Assembly (NCBI GenBank): GCA_009767595.1
Contig: VSDK01001664.1
Span: 39,556-103,555, forward strand
DNA: 64,000 bases
Source of the DNA: Symbiodinium kawagutii
Taxonomy: Eukaryota; Sar; Dinophyceae; Suessiales; Symbiodiniaceae
Direction of reading: 5' to 3'
Positions 41,717 through 52,614 of this stretch are shown here, in pieces (within the stretch, counting starts at the first letter, position 1; each line of letters starts with the position of its first letter). The position numbers were made by a program, and so were the translations under genes. The notes under the pieces are model-generated. The model was not told where the DNA came from. It ran no database searches and saw nothing but the letters and a program-made list of their open reading frames with translations.

Positions 41717-42153
41717 GTTGTAAGGGTTGAGCTTGAGATTACCAGGATTCTGCTCTAAGAATCCAGTAATACCTAAGGATTTTCGAGGACTAGTTAGAAC
41801 TGGTGAGATTACCTTGTATATCTAAGGTAGGGTTTGAGACGGTCGTTTTTGCGAGTTGTTTCCTACTACCAAAACTTGACAATGCACAGAAAGCACACCT
41901 CCTGCAATAGATTGGTTTTCAGCCTTTCAGCCTTTTTCTTACAGTCATTCCTTTCAATTGTGAACTACAGTCAACCACAAAAACTGTCAGAATGATAGCT
42001 TCTTCAGCATTGTCAGATATTCTTGCTTAATGGTTGATACATACACAGGTACATCCATGAATGGGCCTATAATCATCGAAGTACTTCTAGATTTCAAAGG
42101 GCTGCCAGCTGCGGGGTAGGCAACGTCTGGACCTAACGTGCCGGTCATTCCAG

Positions 42154-42252
42154 GCGGCAAAACCGCTGTTGTGAGTGCTCCCTTGCCAAAAAGCACCGCG
42201 GGGACTTTTGAGGCGAGGAAAGGGATTGGAAAAAGGCATTCTATACAAAAGT
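42154..42252 (+). CDS. Candidate exon, basic
   Basis: After CCGGTCATTCCAG the phase-1 frame reads GKTAVVSAPLPKSTAGTFEA and RKGIGKRHSIQK, then meets the G/T-rich minisatellite. A strong GTGAGT donor at 42171 would cut it to about six codons. It follows 41659-41716 in phase. Confidence 0.43.
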
Positions 42253-42254
42253 TT

Positions 42255-42400
42255 GGTGGGTGGTTGGTGGTTGGTTGGTGGGTGGTTGGTGGTTGGTTGG
42301 TGGGTGGTTGGTGGTTGGTTGGTGGGTGTTTGGTGGGTTTGGGTTGGATTGGGCTGGTTACTTCGTTGGTGGGTCTGTTGGGTTGGTTGGTTTGGCTTGA
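42255..42400. repeat. G/T-rich minisatellite GGTGGGTGGTTGGT
   Basis: Units of about 24 bp built from GGTTGG and GTGGGTGG repeat, then decay to GGGTTTGGGTTGG. The plus strand has many GG/GGG runs and could form quadruplex-like structures. Trp/Val/Gly translations are artefacts. Confidence 0.93.
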
Positions 42401-42421
42401 TGGTGCTTATACGGTTGTTCT

Positions 42422-42660
42422 ATGCTCGTGGTAAGGGAAGGGACGTGTACGACAAGAGTCCTTCTACTTTCTGCATCCTCCTTCGTTCGAAATACAAACC
42501 AAGTGGTAAGCAAAGGTGCAGTGGCTTGGAGGGCTGCGCCTATTGAACAACTACACATTTTTTTGTGGGCTCAACTGACCAGTACGATGGGGGACGCGTT
42601 GCAGGCACATGCACAACCAGTGGGATCAACGGATGATTTTGGAACAAATCATTTGCTGGT
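42422..42660 (+). CDS. Open frame running into a family B element
   Basis: The frame reads LLLSASSFVRNTNQVVSKG, AVAWRAAPIEQLHIFLWAQ and TMGDALQAHAQPVGSTDD and continues into the element at 42692. The composition is protein-like, but splice sites are not clear. Confidence 0.3.
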
Positions 42661-42691
42661 GGTATGTTTGGATGATCATGGACAAGCCAAT

Positions 42692-42803
42692 ATTGCAGTG
42701 GGTCCAAACCCTGTACCCCTGCTTCCCCTATCATTAACCATTGTCTTTCTTATTATGTTGGCTATTATCCTCCATTATTGGCTGGTTAATTATGAGTCAA
42801 TAT
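42692..42803. mobile_element. Family B element
   Basis: Left tip ATTGCAGTGGGTCCAAACCCT, right tip TTATGAGTCAATAT. The interior CCCCTATCATTAACCATTG matches other copies. Tips are worn. Confidence 0.65.
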
Positions 42804-43292
42804 GTTCACAACTGAAGGCTGCCCCAGCTATTCTGCTCAAGAGCTCAAGAGCTGCCACGTCACGCTGAGAAAACTTTGCGGGACATGAATAACCGCGACG
42901 AAAGTAACTTATTCTGGTTGTGAACATTCCCAAGAATGAGCAGAACAGGAACCTTTGTTGGGATTCTCATTTGGCCACTTTAGTGATTTTGGCGTTGACA
43001 GATATCAATTTATTTTGGCATAGGGTCCTCACAAAGCTCTGTTGTGATCAACTACCTTCCCTCTGTGAGCATAACAATAGTCAAAGACAGAAAAACATGA
43101 GATTCATATTTGCAGCATGATTTTGCTCGAGTATGGCACTAGCATTTCAGGTCATCTAGAATGATAATGCATCTCCATGCATCTCCCCGCAACTGGTCCC
43201 AGTTCTTCTCCTGCAGGTGCCACAGGCGGCAGCTTCTCCGCAGGTGGGGGAAGTCGATTGACTGGAGCTCTTGGAGATAAAGCCATGACATT

Positions 43293-43293
43293 A

Positions 43294-43341
<48 letters not shown>

Positions 43342-43593
43342 AATGAGGAGGATGAGGATGAGTATAATAATGAGCTGATGATGATGATGATGATGATGAT
43401 GAGGATGATGAGAATGATGAGGAGGATGAGGATGAGAATGATGATGAGGATGATGATGATGAGGATGATCATGAGGATGAGGATGATCATGAGGATGATG
43501 ATGATGATGATGATGATGAGGATGATGGTGATAATGAGGAGGATGAGGATGAGAATGATGATGAGGATGATGATGATGATGAGGATGATCATG

Positions 43594-43624
<31 letters not shown>

Positions 43625-43635
43625 GGATGATCATG

Positions 43636-43677
<42 letters not shown>

Positions 43678-44693
43678 CTCAGGATGATGATGAGGATGAT
43701 GATGAGGATGATGGTGATGAGCAGGATGAGGATGATGATGAGGATGAGGATGATGATGAAGAAGAAGAAGGAGAAGAAGAAGAAGAAGAAGATGATGATG
43801 ATGATGATGATAAAGATGATGATAAGGATGATGAGGATGATGATGATGAGGAGGATGAGGATGAGGATGAGGATGAGCATGAGGATGAGGATGAGCATGA
43901 GGATGAGGATGAGCATGAGGATGAGGATGAGCATGAGGATGAGGATGAGCATGAGGATGAGGATGAGCATGAGGATGAGGATGAGCATGAGGATGAGGAT
44001 GAGCATGAGGATGAGGATGAGCATGAGGATGAGGATGAGCATGAGGATGAGGATGAGCATGAGGATGAGGATGAGCATGAGGATGAGGATGAGCATGAGG
44101 ATGAGGATGAGCATGAGGATGAGGATGAGCATGAGGATGAGGATGAGCATGAGGATGAGGATGAGCATGAGGATGAGGATGAGCATGAGGATGAGGATGA
44201 GCATGAGGATGAGGATGAGGATGAGGATGATGATGAAGAAGAAGAAGGAGAAGAAGAAGAAGAAGAGGAAGAAGAAGAAGATGATGATGATGATGATAAA
44301 GATGATGATAAGGATGATGAGGATGATGATGATGAGAATGATGAGGATGATGAGAATGATGAGGATGATGATGGTGATGATTTTGATGATGTTGATGAGG
44401 ATGATGATGTTGATGATGGTGATGATGATGATGATGATGATGAGGATGATAATGAGCTGATGATGATGATGATGATGATGATGATGTGGATGAGGATGAT
44501 GATGAGAATGATAATGATGATGATGTTGATGATGATGATGAGGATGATAATGAGGATGATGATGATGATGATGATGATTATGATGATGATGATCAGGAAC
44601 ATGACGATGATGATGAGGATGATGATGAGGATGATGGTGATGAGCAGGATGAGGATGATGATGAGGATGAGGATGATGATGAGGATGAGGATG

Positions 44694-44726
<33 letters not shown>

Positions 44727-44960
44727 TGGATGAGGATGATGATGAGAATGATAATGATGATGATGTTGATGATGATGATGAGGATGATAATGAGGAAGAT
44801 GATGATGATGAGGAGGATGAGGATGAGAATGATGATGAGGATGATGATGATGAGGATGATCAGGAACATGACGATGATGATGAGGATGATGATGAGGATG
44901 ATGGTGATGAGCAGGATGAGGATGATGATGAGGATGAGGATGATGATGAGGATGAGGATG

Positions 44961-45022
<62 letters not shown>
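43293..45022. repeat. 1.7-kb GAT array with nested higher-order repeats
   Basis: Nearly the whole interval is built from GAT, GAG and GAA triplets. Inside it an 18-bp unit (GAGGATGAGGATGAGCAT) is repeated about 20 times (43851-44212). That array is flanked by two near-identical blocks rich in GAAGAAGAAGGAGAAG (about 43745-43850 and 44222-44330). A 240-bp segment is then duplicated (about 44462-44701 and 44702-44945). Long open frames exist in several phases, but they change identity (poly-Asp, poly-Met) whenever the triplet phase slips, so I do not call a gene. A short exon-like stretch (SSSPAGATGGSFSAGGG) precedes it at about 43200-43290. Confidence 0.95.
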
Positions 45023-45272
45023 CTCCAAGAGTTTATTGGACTTGGGGTATGTCATGACTTTTTTGGACATACTCATTGTCATAGACGTTGATGATGCTCA
45101 TACTCATTGCCGTACTCGTTGTCATTATACTCCATGATGAATCATGACATGGATGGACATACTCATTGTCACATATGAATCGTAGACATATGAATTATGA
45201 CGACATGGATGGTGACATGTACACACACACACATATTCAGACATGTCATTGTGAAACACATGCGCGATCCAG

Positions 45273-45514
45273 CTACGCTACAGGGGACTCCTGTCAGCGT
45301 CGCCAGCCGGGCTGCCCAGCTGGATCGAACTGTTGGCCGGTATTTGGGGATGCCAGTTGGTAGCAAGCTACAACTTTGGTGGTGCCTGGGATGGCGATCT
45401 GTGAGCACAACTAGGGCAACTACCCACCAGGCTAACGGTAGATCTAACAATCGCTGGCGAAATTGCGAATGGAATCACCTACTTCCATCTGGGAGGGTCA
45501 CCAATCTGCAGTAG
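45273..45514 (+). CDS. Candidate exon block, frame ambiguous
   Basis: After GCGCGATCCAG the favoured frame reads TLQGTPVSVASRAAQLDRTV, GRYLGMPVGSKLQLWWCLG and runs to a stop at 45514. A second frame (YATGDSCQRRQPGCPAGS) stops at 45363. The first has better third-position bias up to about 45345, where GTATTT may be a donor. Confidence 0.45.
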
Positions 45515-45639
45515 ATTAAGCTGGAAATGGAACATCACCGGAAATGATCACCAGGAATTCTGCATTTGGGAAAGCCTGGAAGACCATCTATACGTGATGG
45601 TCGTGATGGTCTATTGCCAGCACCAAAAGTTACCAATCC

Positions 45640-45730
45640 TCGAGTTGAGCACTAGAAGTGACTAGTTAAATTAATCCCCATCCTTGAGCACTAGAAGTTA
45701 CCAATCCTTTGCTACCACTACATGAGCACT
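45640..45730. repeat. Short direct duplication
   Basis: TTGAGCACTAGAAGTGACTAG and CTTGAGCACTAGAAGTTACC are two copies of a unit about 44 bp apart. No gene. Confidence 0.7.
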
Positions 45731-45810
45731 TGTTTGAGCTGTATCCGAGTCCTTGCCTTGGCCGATGCCACGATTGCTAGCTCAGTGTGCAGCTCACAAG
45801 GTTAACGGCT

Positions 45811-46044
45811 TCAAGTCTCTTGTGCCAAAAAACTGGTCCAGGTCTCCATGTTTGAAGGGCTAAGAGGAGAGGTATCATGATACAACCCTTGAGCAGTGAA
45901 GTTCGAAATCTCACTGGTGGCTGAGCTTAGTGGCGAACTGTAGGTATACCACAGCCAAACAGGATATTTGCATTGCTTTTCCCGGTGCAAGGCCAAATTC
46001 GATGATGACCTATAACTTCCAGATTGTAAACCACACTTCCACAA
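45811..46044 (-). pseudogene. Minus-strand coding-like open frame
   Basis: The frame carries SSSNLALHREKQCKYPVW and YSSPLSSATSEISNFTAQG. It lacks a family match and opposes the exon at 46115. It may be a remnant like the other minus-strand blocks, or chance. Confidence 0.2.
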
Positions 46045-46114
46045 GTCCCTTCGGAACAGGAATCATTTGACCCAGTCAAATTTTTGTGAATGAATGGTCC
46101 TCTTATACTGACAG

Positions 46115-46198
46115 CTTGGTCGCGATAACTGGCTTCGTCCCACCGTCTTGGCTCAGCTGCCAGCGCAGCAAAGTGCACTGGCCTTGGGGGCAGCCTGA
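46115..46198 (+). CDS. Candidate last exon, Ala/Leu-rich
   Basis: After CTTATACTGACAG the frame reads LGRDNWLRPTVLAQLPAQQS and ALALGAA, then TGA. Third positions are almost all G or C. It enters in phase 0. A helical C-terminus is likely. Family unknown. Confidence 0.55.
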   Translation, partial: LGRDNWLRPTVLAQLPAQQSALALGAA

Positions 46199-46385
46199 CC
46201 ATCCCTTCAGCTGATCATGTGATGGAATCGACCTGAATCGAACTCTGAATCAACGGATCGGCTCGGAGTAAGACACGAACTTCCACTCTTTCCCATGGCT
46301 GAAAAAATGCGGCAAAGAACAGGTCCAAACATGTCCAATCATTGCACCCAATACTTCAATCCATGGCGCCATTTTCCATGCGCAG

Positions 46386-46520
46386 GATGACTTGCTGAAA
46401 ATCACCACGGTGCTAGGAACATCCCGCGGGTGCCATGCCGATTGCTGGGCGAGAGAACCGTGGGGGACCCAAGACATGGATCCCTTCGAATGGTCAGCGC
46501 CATCGCTGTGTGCTGCTTAG
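46386..46520 (+). CDS. Candidate last exon (DDLLKITTVLGTSRG)
   Basis: After TTTTCCATGCGCAG the frame reads DDLLKITTVLGTSRGCHADC, WAREPWGTQDMDPFEW and SAPSLCAA, then TAG. The same frame is open upstream to about 46274 (KKCGKEQVQTCPIIAPNTS), so the exon may start earlier. Acidic-aromatic composition; family not recognised. Confidence 0.57.
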   Translation, partial: DDLLKITTVLGTSRGCHADCWAREPWGTQDMDPFEWSAPSLCAA

Positions 46521-46952
46521 CTGCTGAAGCGGTTGAAACTGTAAAGCTGATTAGCTAAAAAAGCAGGACAAGCGGAATCCATCTCATAATTTGTGGCAGG
46601 GGAATTATACAGCTCAGCAGAACTGCGGATCAGATGGATGTTGCATTTAAGATGGTATTTTGGAGATGTGGCTGAGAAAAAAATCTAAGTTCGGCGACAT
46701 AGAAAAAGGATGAACATGGCTATAGCTCACCACTGACATCCCAAACATGATGGTTTGCTCCCAACATGTCACCAACGTTGGCAACAATGCGAAGCAATTT
46801 TCAAAATGGGGATAGGTCAAGGTTTGGTGAAGAGCTTGATGAAGTCCAATTATTGCCTTATATTGTATTCTCTGTTTTGTGTATTCTTTTGGGGTCTCGG
46901 GTTTTGACTCGCAGCCACATGATATTGCTGCTTGTAAACATCCGCAATCCAG

Positions 46953-47013
46953 ACCTTTGGCACTTTCGCTCCGCTCCTAACGCCCCAAGGGAAGGCTTCG
47001 CCCAGCATCAGAG
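46953..47013 (+). CDS. Candidate internal exon (LWHFRSAPNAPREGF)
   Basis: After CATCCGCAATCCAG the phase-1 frame reads LWHFRSAPNAPREGFAQHQ and ends AGAG|GTAGCT in phase 2. A family-A element begins 26 nt after the exon. Third positions are G/C-rich. Confidence 0.57.
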
Positions 47014-47038
47014 GTAGCTCTTCCCTGGTACCATAAGT

Positions 47039-47138
47039 GGTGGCTTGTCAAACGAGGGGTACCCCCATCATCGAGTGATTAACCATTTGTGGAAAGACAC
47101 CGACCCCTTTTTGGGGTTACTTATCGTAAGAAACCACC
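47039..47138. mobile_element. Family A element
   Basis: Ends are GGTGGCTTGTCAAACGAGGGG and TTATCGTAAGAAACCACC. Flanks AAGT and ATTT no longer match. Length 100 bp. Confidence 0.8.
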
Positions 47139-47139
47139 A

Positions 47140-48085
47140 TTTGAGTCATATCCTTTAGGCAGAACACCCCGTTTGGTTGATCCTTGGGGGCTCATTTGGC
47201 TGATTCTTGGCATGATCTGAGTGTGCTATGGGCCTATGGGCCATCAACCATCCAAGTTCGCCATAGCGAACGGCCTACAGGGGCACCGTTCGTGGCCATC
47301 TGGGTGTGGCGATATGTTTGTGTCATGGTGGTACCCCAAAAACTTGCACTTTCCCCACCGATAGTGATCATTATTGGTTGGTTGAGGGGTACCAAAATTG
47401 ATGCTTTTGCTGCTCAAAATTCTCAACCCTACATTGCTTGATGCAGCACCCATTCCTGTCCTGTACCAAAATGCCGGGTACTGCCACGCCAGAGACTCCT
47501 GCCCTGTCTCACCATTTTGCAGCCAAGTATCATGGGGATCACTTGTAAGGCCTTCGCTATTGGAAAGACCTTGGATAGGTCGGTTTCATTCTATTCAAAC
47601 TGATGTTTCTTTTTCAAGATTGAATGTGATGATTACTGTAAGCTTCACCCAGCAAGCATGACTCGTATCCATGCATCAGTCTGAACTTTGGAAGGTCACC
47701 AACGATTTGACTTTCGCGTGGTGGAACGCGGGAAAGCGCCACCAAGTTGGTCACGGGTGGAACGATAGGAAGTAATGCCATGGTCATCATCGAGGATTCA
47801 CAATCAGTCTCAGCCATCAACCATCAATCCTACCTTCAAGCATCGATCAACCACCACTTTGCGCATCTATCCATCACCATTAACCATCTATCAACCATCT
47901 ATCAGCCATCTATCAGCCATCTATTGGCCATCTATTGGCCATCTATTGACCATCTATTCACCATCTATTCGCTATCTATTATCCATTAAAAAAGCATAAA
48001 TGGTTAATCATTAGCCATCAATTAGGCCCACCACTAAGCCCACCATCAAGCAGCACTTGACCACCCTTCAGCCATTAGTTGCCGC
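47140..48085. other. Interval without a confident exon
   Basis: A fragment with two GGTACCCC-like arms lies near 47327-47398. A possible 22-nt microexon (TTTTGCAG to CACTT|GTAAGG, about 47521-47542) is too short to trust. The right part is the CATCTATT tandem repeat. Confidence 0.4.
47868..47995. repeat. 11-bp tandem repeat CATCTATTGAC
   Basis: About ten units of CATCTAT(C/T)(A/G)(G/A)C follow each other, such as CATCTATCAGC, CATCTATTGGC and CATCTATTCAC. Non-coding. Confidence 0.88.
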
Positions 48086-48089
48086 CCAG

Positions 48090-48165
48090 GTCTGAGCACG
48101 TCTGGATCACTGGAAACCACTGAGGTCTGGAAAAAGGCACATCGCCATCCTGGAGGACTGGAGTT
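48090..48165 (+). CDS. Candidate exon (LSTSGSLETTEVWKK)
   Basis: After GTTGCCGCCCAG the phase-1 frame reads LSTSGSLETTEVWKKAHRH and PGGLE. The other frames stop early. No GT donor was found at the expected end; the frame then enters AT-rich DNA. Confidence 0.42.
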
Positions 48166-48349
48166 AATAGTGGTTAATGATGGTTAACAAGGTATGCTTA
48201 GTGATGGTCAATGATGATTAATGACGGTAAATGATAGTTAATAGGGATTTGTTTTCAGGGTTTTATAGGAGATATAGCCATGAAGAAGGGTTAATGATAG
48301 GGGGCCAATGGTTAATGATGGGTAATAGTGGGCAATAGCACCAACAGTA

Positions 48350-48604
48350 ATGGTCGATTTAACAGCTACAACCATCCTGGAGTATGAACTGGACTCCAAA
48401 CATTGGGGGTATCTACGGTATCTACTCCAGGATGAGCGGATTTGTTCCCTGATAACTCGCAAAGTCCAAAAAATAGTGGATATGACCAATGATAATCCAA
48501 GCCGACCACTGTCGGATGGACGTTCGGCTGATAGAGAATCACTACCCAGCAAGCCCTTATGTGTGATAGGATATCATTTTGATGGGAGCTTGCGAGAGAA
48601 TTAG
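48350..48604 (+). CDS. Open frame of 84 codons
   Basis: The frame reads TILEYELDSKHWGYLRYLLQ, DERICSLITRKVQKIVDM and SLPSKPLCVIGYHFDGSL to a stop. Protein-like, with mixed codon use. It could be a single-exon remnant. No family is recognised, and no splice sites are evident. Confidence 0.35.
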   Translation: MVDLTATTILEYELDSKHWGYLRYLLQDERICSLITRKVQKIVDMTNDNPSRPLSDGRSADRESLPSKPLCVIGYHFDGSLREN

Positions 48605-48712
48605 AGGTCTCAAAGTTCATATTTAAGTTTCAAATATCTCACACGTATGCCTAGCACGGCACGTGATGGTAGTTACTCACATTTTGAAACCACAAGCGTT
48701 GATTTGATGCAG

Positions 48713-48793
48713 GCTGTCCGCTACGATCCTTATGCCGGAGAGGGCGAACAACAAGAGGCGTACCTCAGTAGCTGTGGGACTGGGTGGGATTGA
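48713..48793 (+). CDS. Candidate last exon (AVRYDPYAGEGEQQ)
   Basis: After GATTTGATGCAG the frame reads AVRYDPYAGEGEQQEAYLSS and CGTGWD, then TGA. It enters in phase 0. Composition differs sharply from the repeat DNA that follows for over 2 kb, so it may mark a gene end. Confidence 0.55.
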   Translation, partial: AVRYDPYAGEGEQQEAYLSSCGTGWD

Positions 48794-48949
48794 TCAGGAT
48801 AAACGGCGATAGCAGGCAACAATATGGGATCCAACATTATAAGAATCGTGAATAGGATAATGTGCCGGCCTTCCAAAACTCTGGCTTCGAATAGGTCCAA
48901 AAGAAAGAAACCGTTGAGACCGTCATACGACTCTGGGTCAAGACTCTGT

Positions 48950-51110
48950 AGCTATGGCTGTTCACATATCCCAAATCTGGCTGGTTGGTATTGACTCATC
49001 TAGTATGTTGGTTTCTAAACAATATGGCTGAAAGCATCTGTAACCATGGTTCATTGACAATCCGTGACCATTATTGTTGGTTGGCAGTCCTGTTGCCATG
49101 TTTTGGCCAATATGCGTTCCCTGTTACATTATGGATTCATCAAGAGGGATAACACTGGATTCTCTACCAACATTATGGTCAACATGAATGACTGCTTAAC
49201 CAACTAGATCAACCACCAAACAATTCCGGTGAACCATTGGACCATTGGCAAATAGGATGAAACATTATGGACCCTATTAACCGTTCACTAACATGAACGT
49301 TCACCATCAACTGACCAATGCGCCGACGAACCGCATGCTGATTCACTAACCATAGGCAACGTTATTGGTCAACTAGTCATATGAACTAATGATGAATAAG
49401 CACTATCAACCATCATATACGAACCAGTAAATTGCAGACTAGCCATTATTTAGTCGATTAATTGGCCTTACCAACCAGTACCAAGCATTTCTAAGCATGT
49501 TTGAACCATTATTACTCCATCACTACGAACCACTAATTTCCAAACTGACCACAACTTAGTTGATCAACTTTATCCAGCCGTATTAAGTTATTACTGAGTA
49601 GATGAACTAACCACTACAAACTCACCCTGACTAAACGACCATGATTAATCAACTAACCATGTTTAATCAACGACTACAAACCAGCAGCTTCCTAACCTTC
49701 CTAGCTACCATCAACTTTAACTCACAATTTGTCGCTGAACCATTACGAAGCATTATCAACTTTCCATCGCTGACCATAATTGTTAACTAAGTAGCCACTA
49801 TTCATCACTATTCTCCATGAATAACTAGCCACTACAAACTATGCAAAGTAGCCATTCGTGACTAGCCACTAGTTATTAATTTGTTATTGAGTAGCCACCA
49901 TTAAGCACTACCATTCATCTAATCATCGCTAACGGCTAACGATAGTCAACCATCATCAACTTTCCATTCAACCAACCATAAGTGTTACCATGAGCATGGA
50001 ATCAGCTTGCCAGTTGAACAAACTCCCATCATGAACCATTGTTCACTTGTCAATGATTAGCATTAAGATGGTTATTAAGGTGAATGGCTACTAGCTTGAT
50101 AATGGCTATTAACTAGTTCATGGTCATATTGACCCTTCCTGACCATTATTCACCAGTAGTATGAACTAGTCATATTTAGTAGCCATTATTCACCTTTAAC
50201 TAAGCACTAAATCTCTTTTGATTCAATGGTTAGTTGATGGTCGGTACGGGTTATATAGTTATTAATTTCTGTTTCTACTCATTACTGGTTGGATAATTTT
50301 TATTTCAAACCATTAGTGATGATCTTTAAGTATACAACCGTTTCAAACAATTACAAGAACCATTACAATCCATTACTAACTTTCTATGAATTCACATTTA
50401 CGTACCAGTAGTACAAACCACTACTAACCATTACGACTATGAAAACCATTATTAACACTTGTAAACACTATTCTAACCATCACAAGCATCAACCATCCCA
50501 TCATTTGACAATCATGATTACCCATTATTTTCAATCACCAGACCATTGCGAACCACATTTACAAACACCACTATAAACCAATTATCATCATCATTATCAA
50601 CTTTTTCCATTACTAAGCATACTTGTCATTAGCCATTCTGAACTAACCATTATTACGTACCATCAACACCAACCATTGCAAGCCGCCACTATTAACACCC
50701 ATTCTTCACCATTAGAAACCTCATTACTCACCCTTCACCATTGACTTACCATTATAAAATCACCATTGACCAGAATTAACCACTATAAACATCACACCCT
50801 TCACAACCATGTCCTTCACCGTGATCAAACTTATCATTACTAACTTCATTGTACACTTATACACCATCATGTAACCATTGCATAAACATTATAGAACCAT
50901 TCTACAACCATCATAAAACCACTATCAAACTTCCCGTTGATCATTTGCCAGTATAACTTCCATATCATATAACTCTCTTATGTCCTTACCATAATTGATA
51001 TAAGATAACGTTACATTTCAACTTCACGATCAAACTCACCATTAATTTCCAACACAAACCTTACCATTAATAATTTGCCATATAACCATAACAACCTCCA
51101 TGATGAAACC
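48950..51110. other. 2.1-kb repeat-textured region without genes
   Basis: Irregular AACCATTATT, AACTAACCATTA, CACTACAAAC and TTTCCATT units dominate, with no open frame of note on either strand. It is the longest exon-free stretch and may be intergenic. A block near 51049-51110 (AACACAAACCTTACCATTAAT) is duplicated near 51259-51340. Confidence 0.6.
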
Positions 51111-51131
51111 ACTTACCCTCTGGTAAACTAT

Positions 51132-51231
51132 CATGGCAGGCTGGAAAATCCAATCATCAATAGCTGAATTTCTGATGATTTCCTGGGGTTTCCGTGGCCA
51201 AAATGCTGGGGATTTTGTCCAGCCTGCCATG
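51132..51231. mobile_element. Inverted-repeat element D, single copy
   Basis: Left arm CATGGCAGGCTGGAAAATCC is mirrored by GGATTTTGTCCAGCCTGCCATG, about 20 bp with a small bulge. Total 100 bp. It sits between two copies of the duplicated AACACAAACCTTACC block. No second copy was seen in the window and no clear target duplication. Confidence 0.7.
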
Positions 51232-51360
51232 TTGGGACTGCCAGAGGGAATCATTTGCCAACACAAACCTTACCATTGATTATTTGCCAACCACAATAAT
51301 TAACCATATAATGGCCATATTCCACCATGACAACATCCACGATCAAACCATGGCTCTCCA

Positions 51361-51533
51361 TCCCGGCTCGGAGACCTGGGAGGTCCACCATCTCCCCCGT
51401 CGTTCCATCCCCACGCGCGGAGGACCTGGGCGGCGGCGAGATCAACGGCTCGGCCCGCGGCCTCTTCCGCTTGGCGCAGCTCACAGGCGCAGCGGTGCTG
51501 GAACGTCGGGGGATGAACCGAGGGCTTCCAACG
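51361..51533 (+). CDS. Candidate exon, strongly G+C-rich
   Basis: The favoured frame reads EDLGGGEINGSARGLFRLAQ and LTGAAVLERRGMNRGLPT, ending ACG|GTAGGG. Upstream in frame is ISPVVPSPRA. Third positions are almost all G or C from 51420 on. The acceptor may be CACGCGCGGAG at 51422 after a pyrimidine tract. Family not recognised. Confidence 0.52.
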
Positions 51534-51598
51534 GTAGGGATGGGGACCAGTGGATCAACCAACGACGGGAGGGATATACCAGCTAAATGGTGGTTTCT

Positions 51599-51688
51599 CA
51601 AAATAGGGATACCCCCAAATCATCCATTTGTAGTCATGCATAGTAATAACCAGCCATTTTTCGGGGTACCCTATTTTAAGCAGCCCCC
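51599..51688. mobile_element. Family A element
   Basis: Left end GGTGGTTTCTCAAAATAGGG, right end CTATTTTAAGCAGCCCC (worn). AAAT precedes it. About 90 bp, 65 nt after the donor of the preceding exon. Confidence 0.78.
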
Positions 51689-51827
51689 GTATAGTCAACA
51701 ATAGTAGGGATACAGCTGGTTGATCAACCAACAACAATGGTGATTTCTAGCTGGTGAATGGTTAATGATAGGGTATAGGAAGTAACAATAGTAGGGGATA
51801 TACTCCAGCTATATGCCATGGTTGTGG

Positions 51828-51943
51828 GTCAAGGCTTTAATCAACCAACGTTCATGGGGGATAGTCACCAACAACTTCATAGGGAAAACTTGCTGGGAAA
51901 AGATGGGGGAACCAGCGGTACAGGGTTTTGACCCGTACCCATA
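51828..51943. mobile_element. Family B element
   Basis: Left tip ATGGTTGTGGGTCAAGGC and right tip GTTTTGACCCGTACCCAT. The interior (TTCATGGGGGATAGTCACC) matches the composite copy at 27023-27281. Confidence 0.72.
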
Positions 51944-51979
51944 GGGCTTCCAACGGTTCCATGCGCGGGTTCCATTTTC

Positions 51980-52490
51980 CACCACCAACTGCTTGGTGCT
52001 TTTGAACATCTTTGGCTGATTTTTTTGAAGCATAGCTTTTTGGAGGTCATATTTTTGATAGTATCAAGAACTAACCGTGATCAATACGAGTTATTGGTAC
52101 AACTGGGCTTGTCTAAAAATGGTGGTGCCAAACATCCAAAGTTCATAGCCAGTACTAATAGGGAAACCACCAGTAACTTGGGGGACACCATTTTGAAAAC
52201 ACCAAACTATTGCTAATCATTGCTATTCTTCCTATTATTGCCATCGCGAATCGAACTAACACCAACCTTCTTACTTCCTGCTATTGGTTCAACCAAATGT
52301 TTGCAGCTATTGTTGCTTTTCACCCAAAGTCAACCACTTTTTTTATCATGGGGTTAACCATAGAAATTCCCAATGAGACTACAACGATCACTACTTGTCA
52401 TCCTTTGTATACAATAGAAATGGTCATAGAAATTCCCAATGACTACAACTTGACCAGCGCACATATGACATCCTGGGCCCAAACCAACGA
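51980..52490. other. No confident exon
   Basis: A stretch near 51984-52075 (TGCTTGGTGCTTTTGAACATC ... ATATTTTTGATAG) resembles a decayed family-C element. A 151-codon frame (52210-52665) reads through AT-rich DNA and two repeats and is not taken as a gene outside the exon at 52498. Confidence 0.4.
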
Positions 52491-52497
52491 TCCCCAG

Positions 52498-52553
52498 CAA
52501 CCTGGCGCTGCTGCAGGGCATTCCAGTACCATAGCCCCTGGAGCCTGTAAGAG
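52498..52553 (+). CDS. Candidate internal exon
   Basis: After ACGATCCCCAG the frame reads QPGAAAGHSSTIAPGACK and ends AGAG|GTGGGT in phase 2; an inner GTAAGA is an alternative donor. The other two frames stop. A family-A element begins 61 nt after the exon. Confidence 0.45.
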
Positions 52554-52614
52554 GTGGGTCTTGGACGACGGTCGCATTGATTCACATGGATTCACCGGTT
52601 TCATCTTTACATCT

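Noticed and set aside
42138..42546. Gly/Trp/Val-rich open frames across the GGTTGG minisatellite
   Set aside because: The composition is imposed by the repeat. Only the part before 42252 was kept as an exon candidate.
43177..45137. Very long open frames (200-467 codons) on both strands
   Set aside because: They are translations of the GAT array. Identity switches among poly-Asp, poly-Met and Ile/Leu or Ser strings when the triplet phase slips, and no unique domain is present.
5030..51110. CRISPR-like arrays in ATCAACCATC or CATCTATT repeats
   Set aside because: Units are adjacent without unique equal-length spacers, and the genome is clearly eukaryotic with introns.
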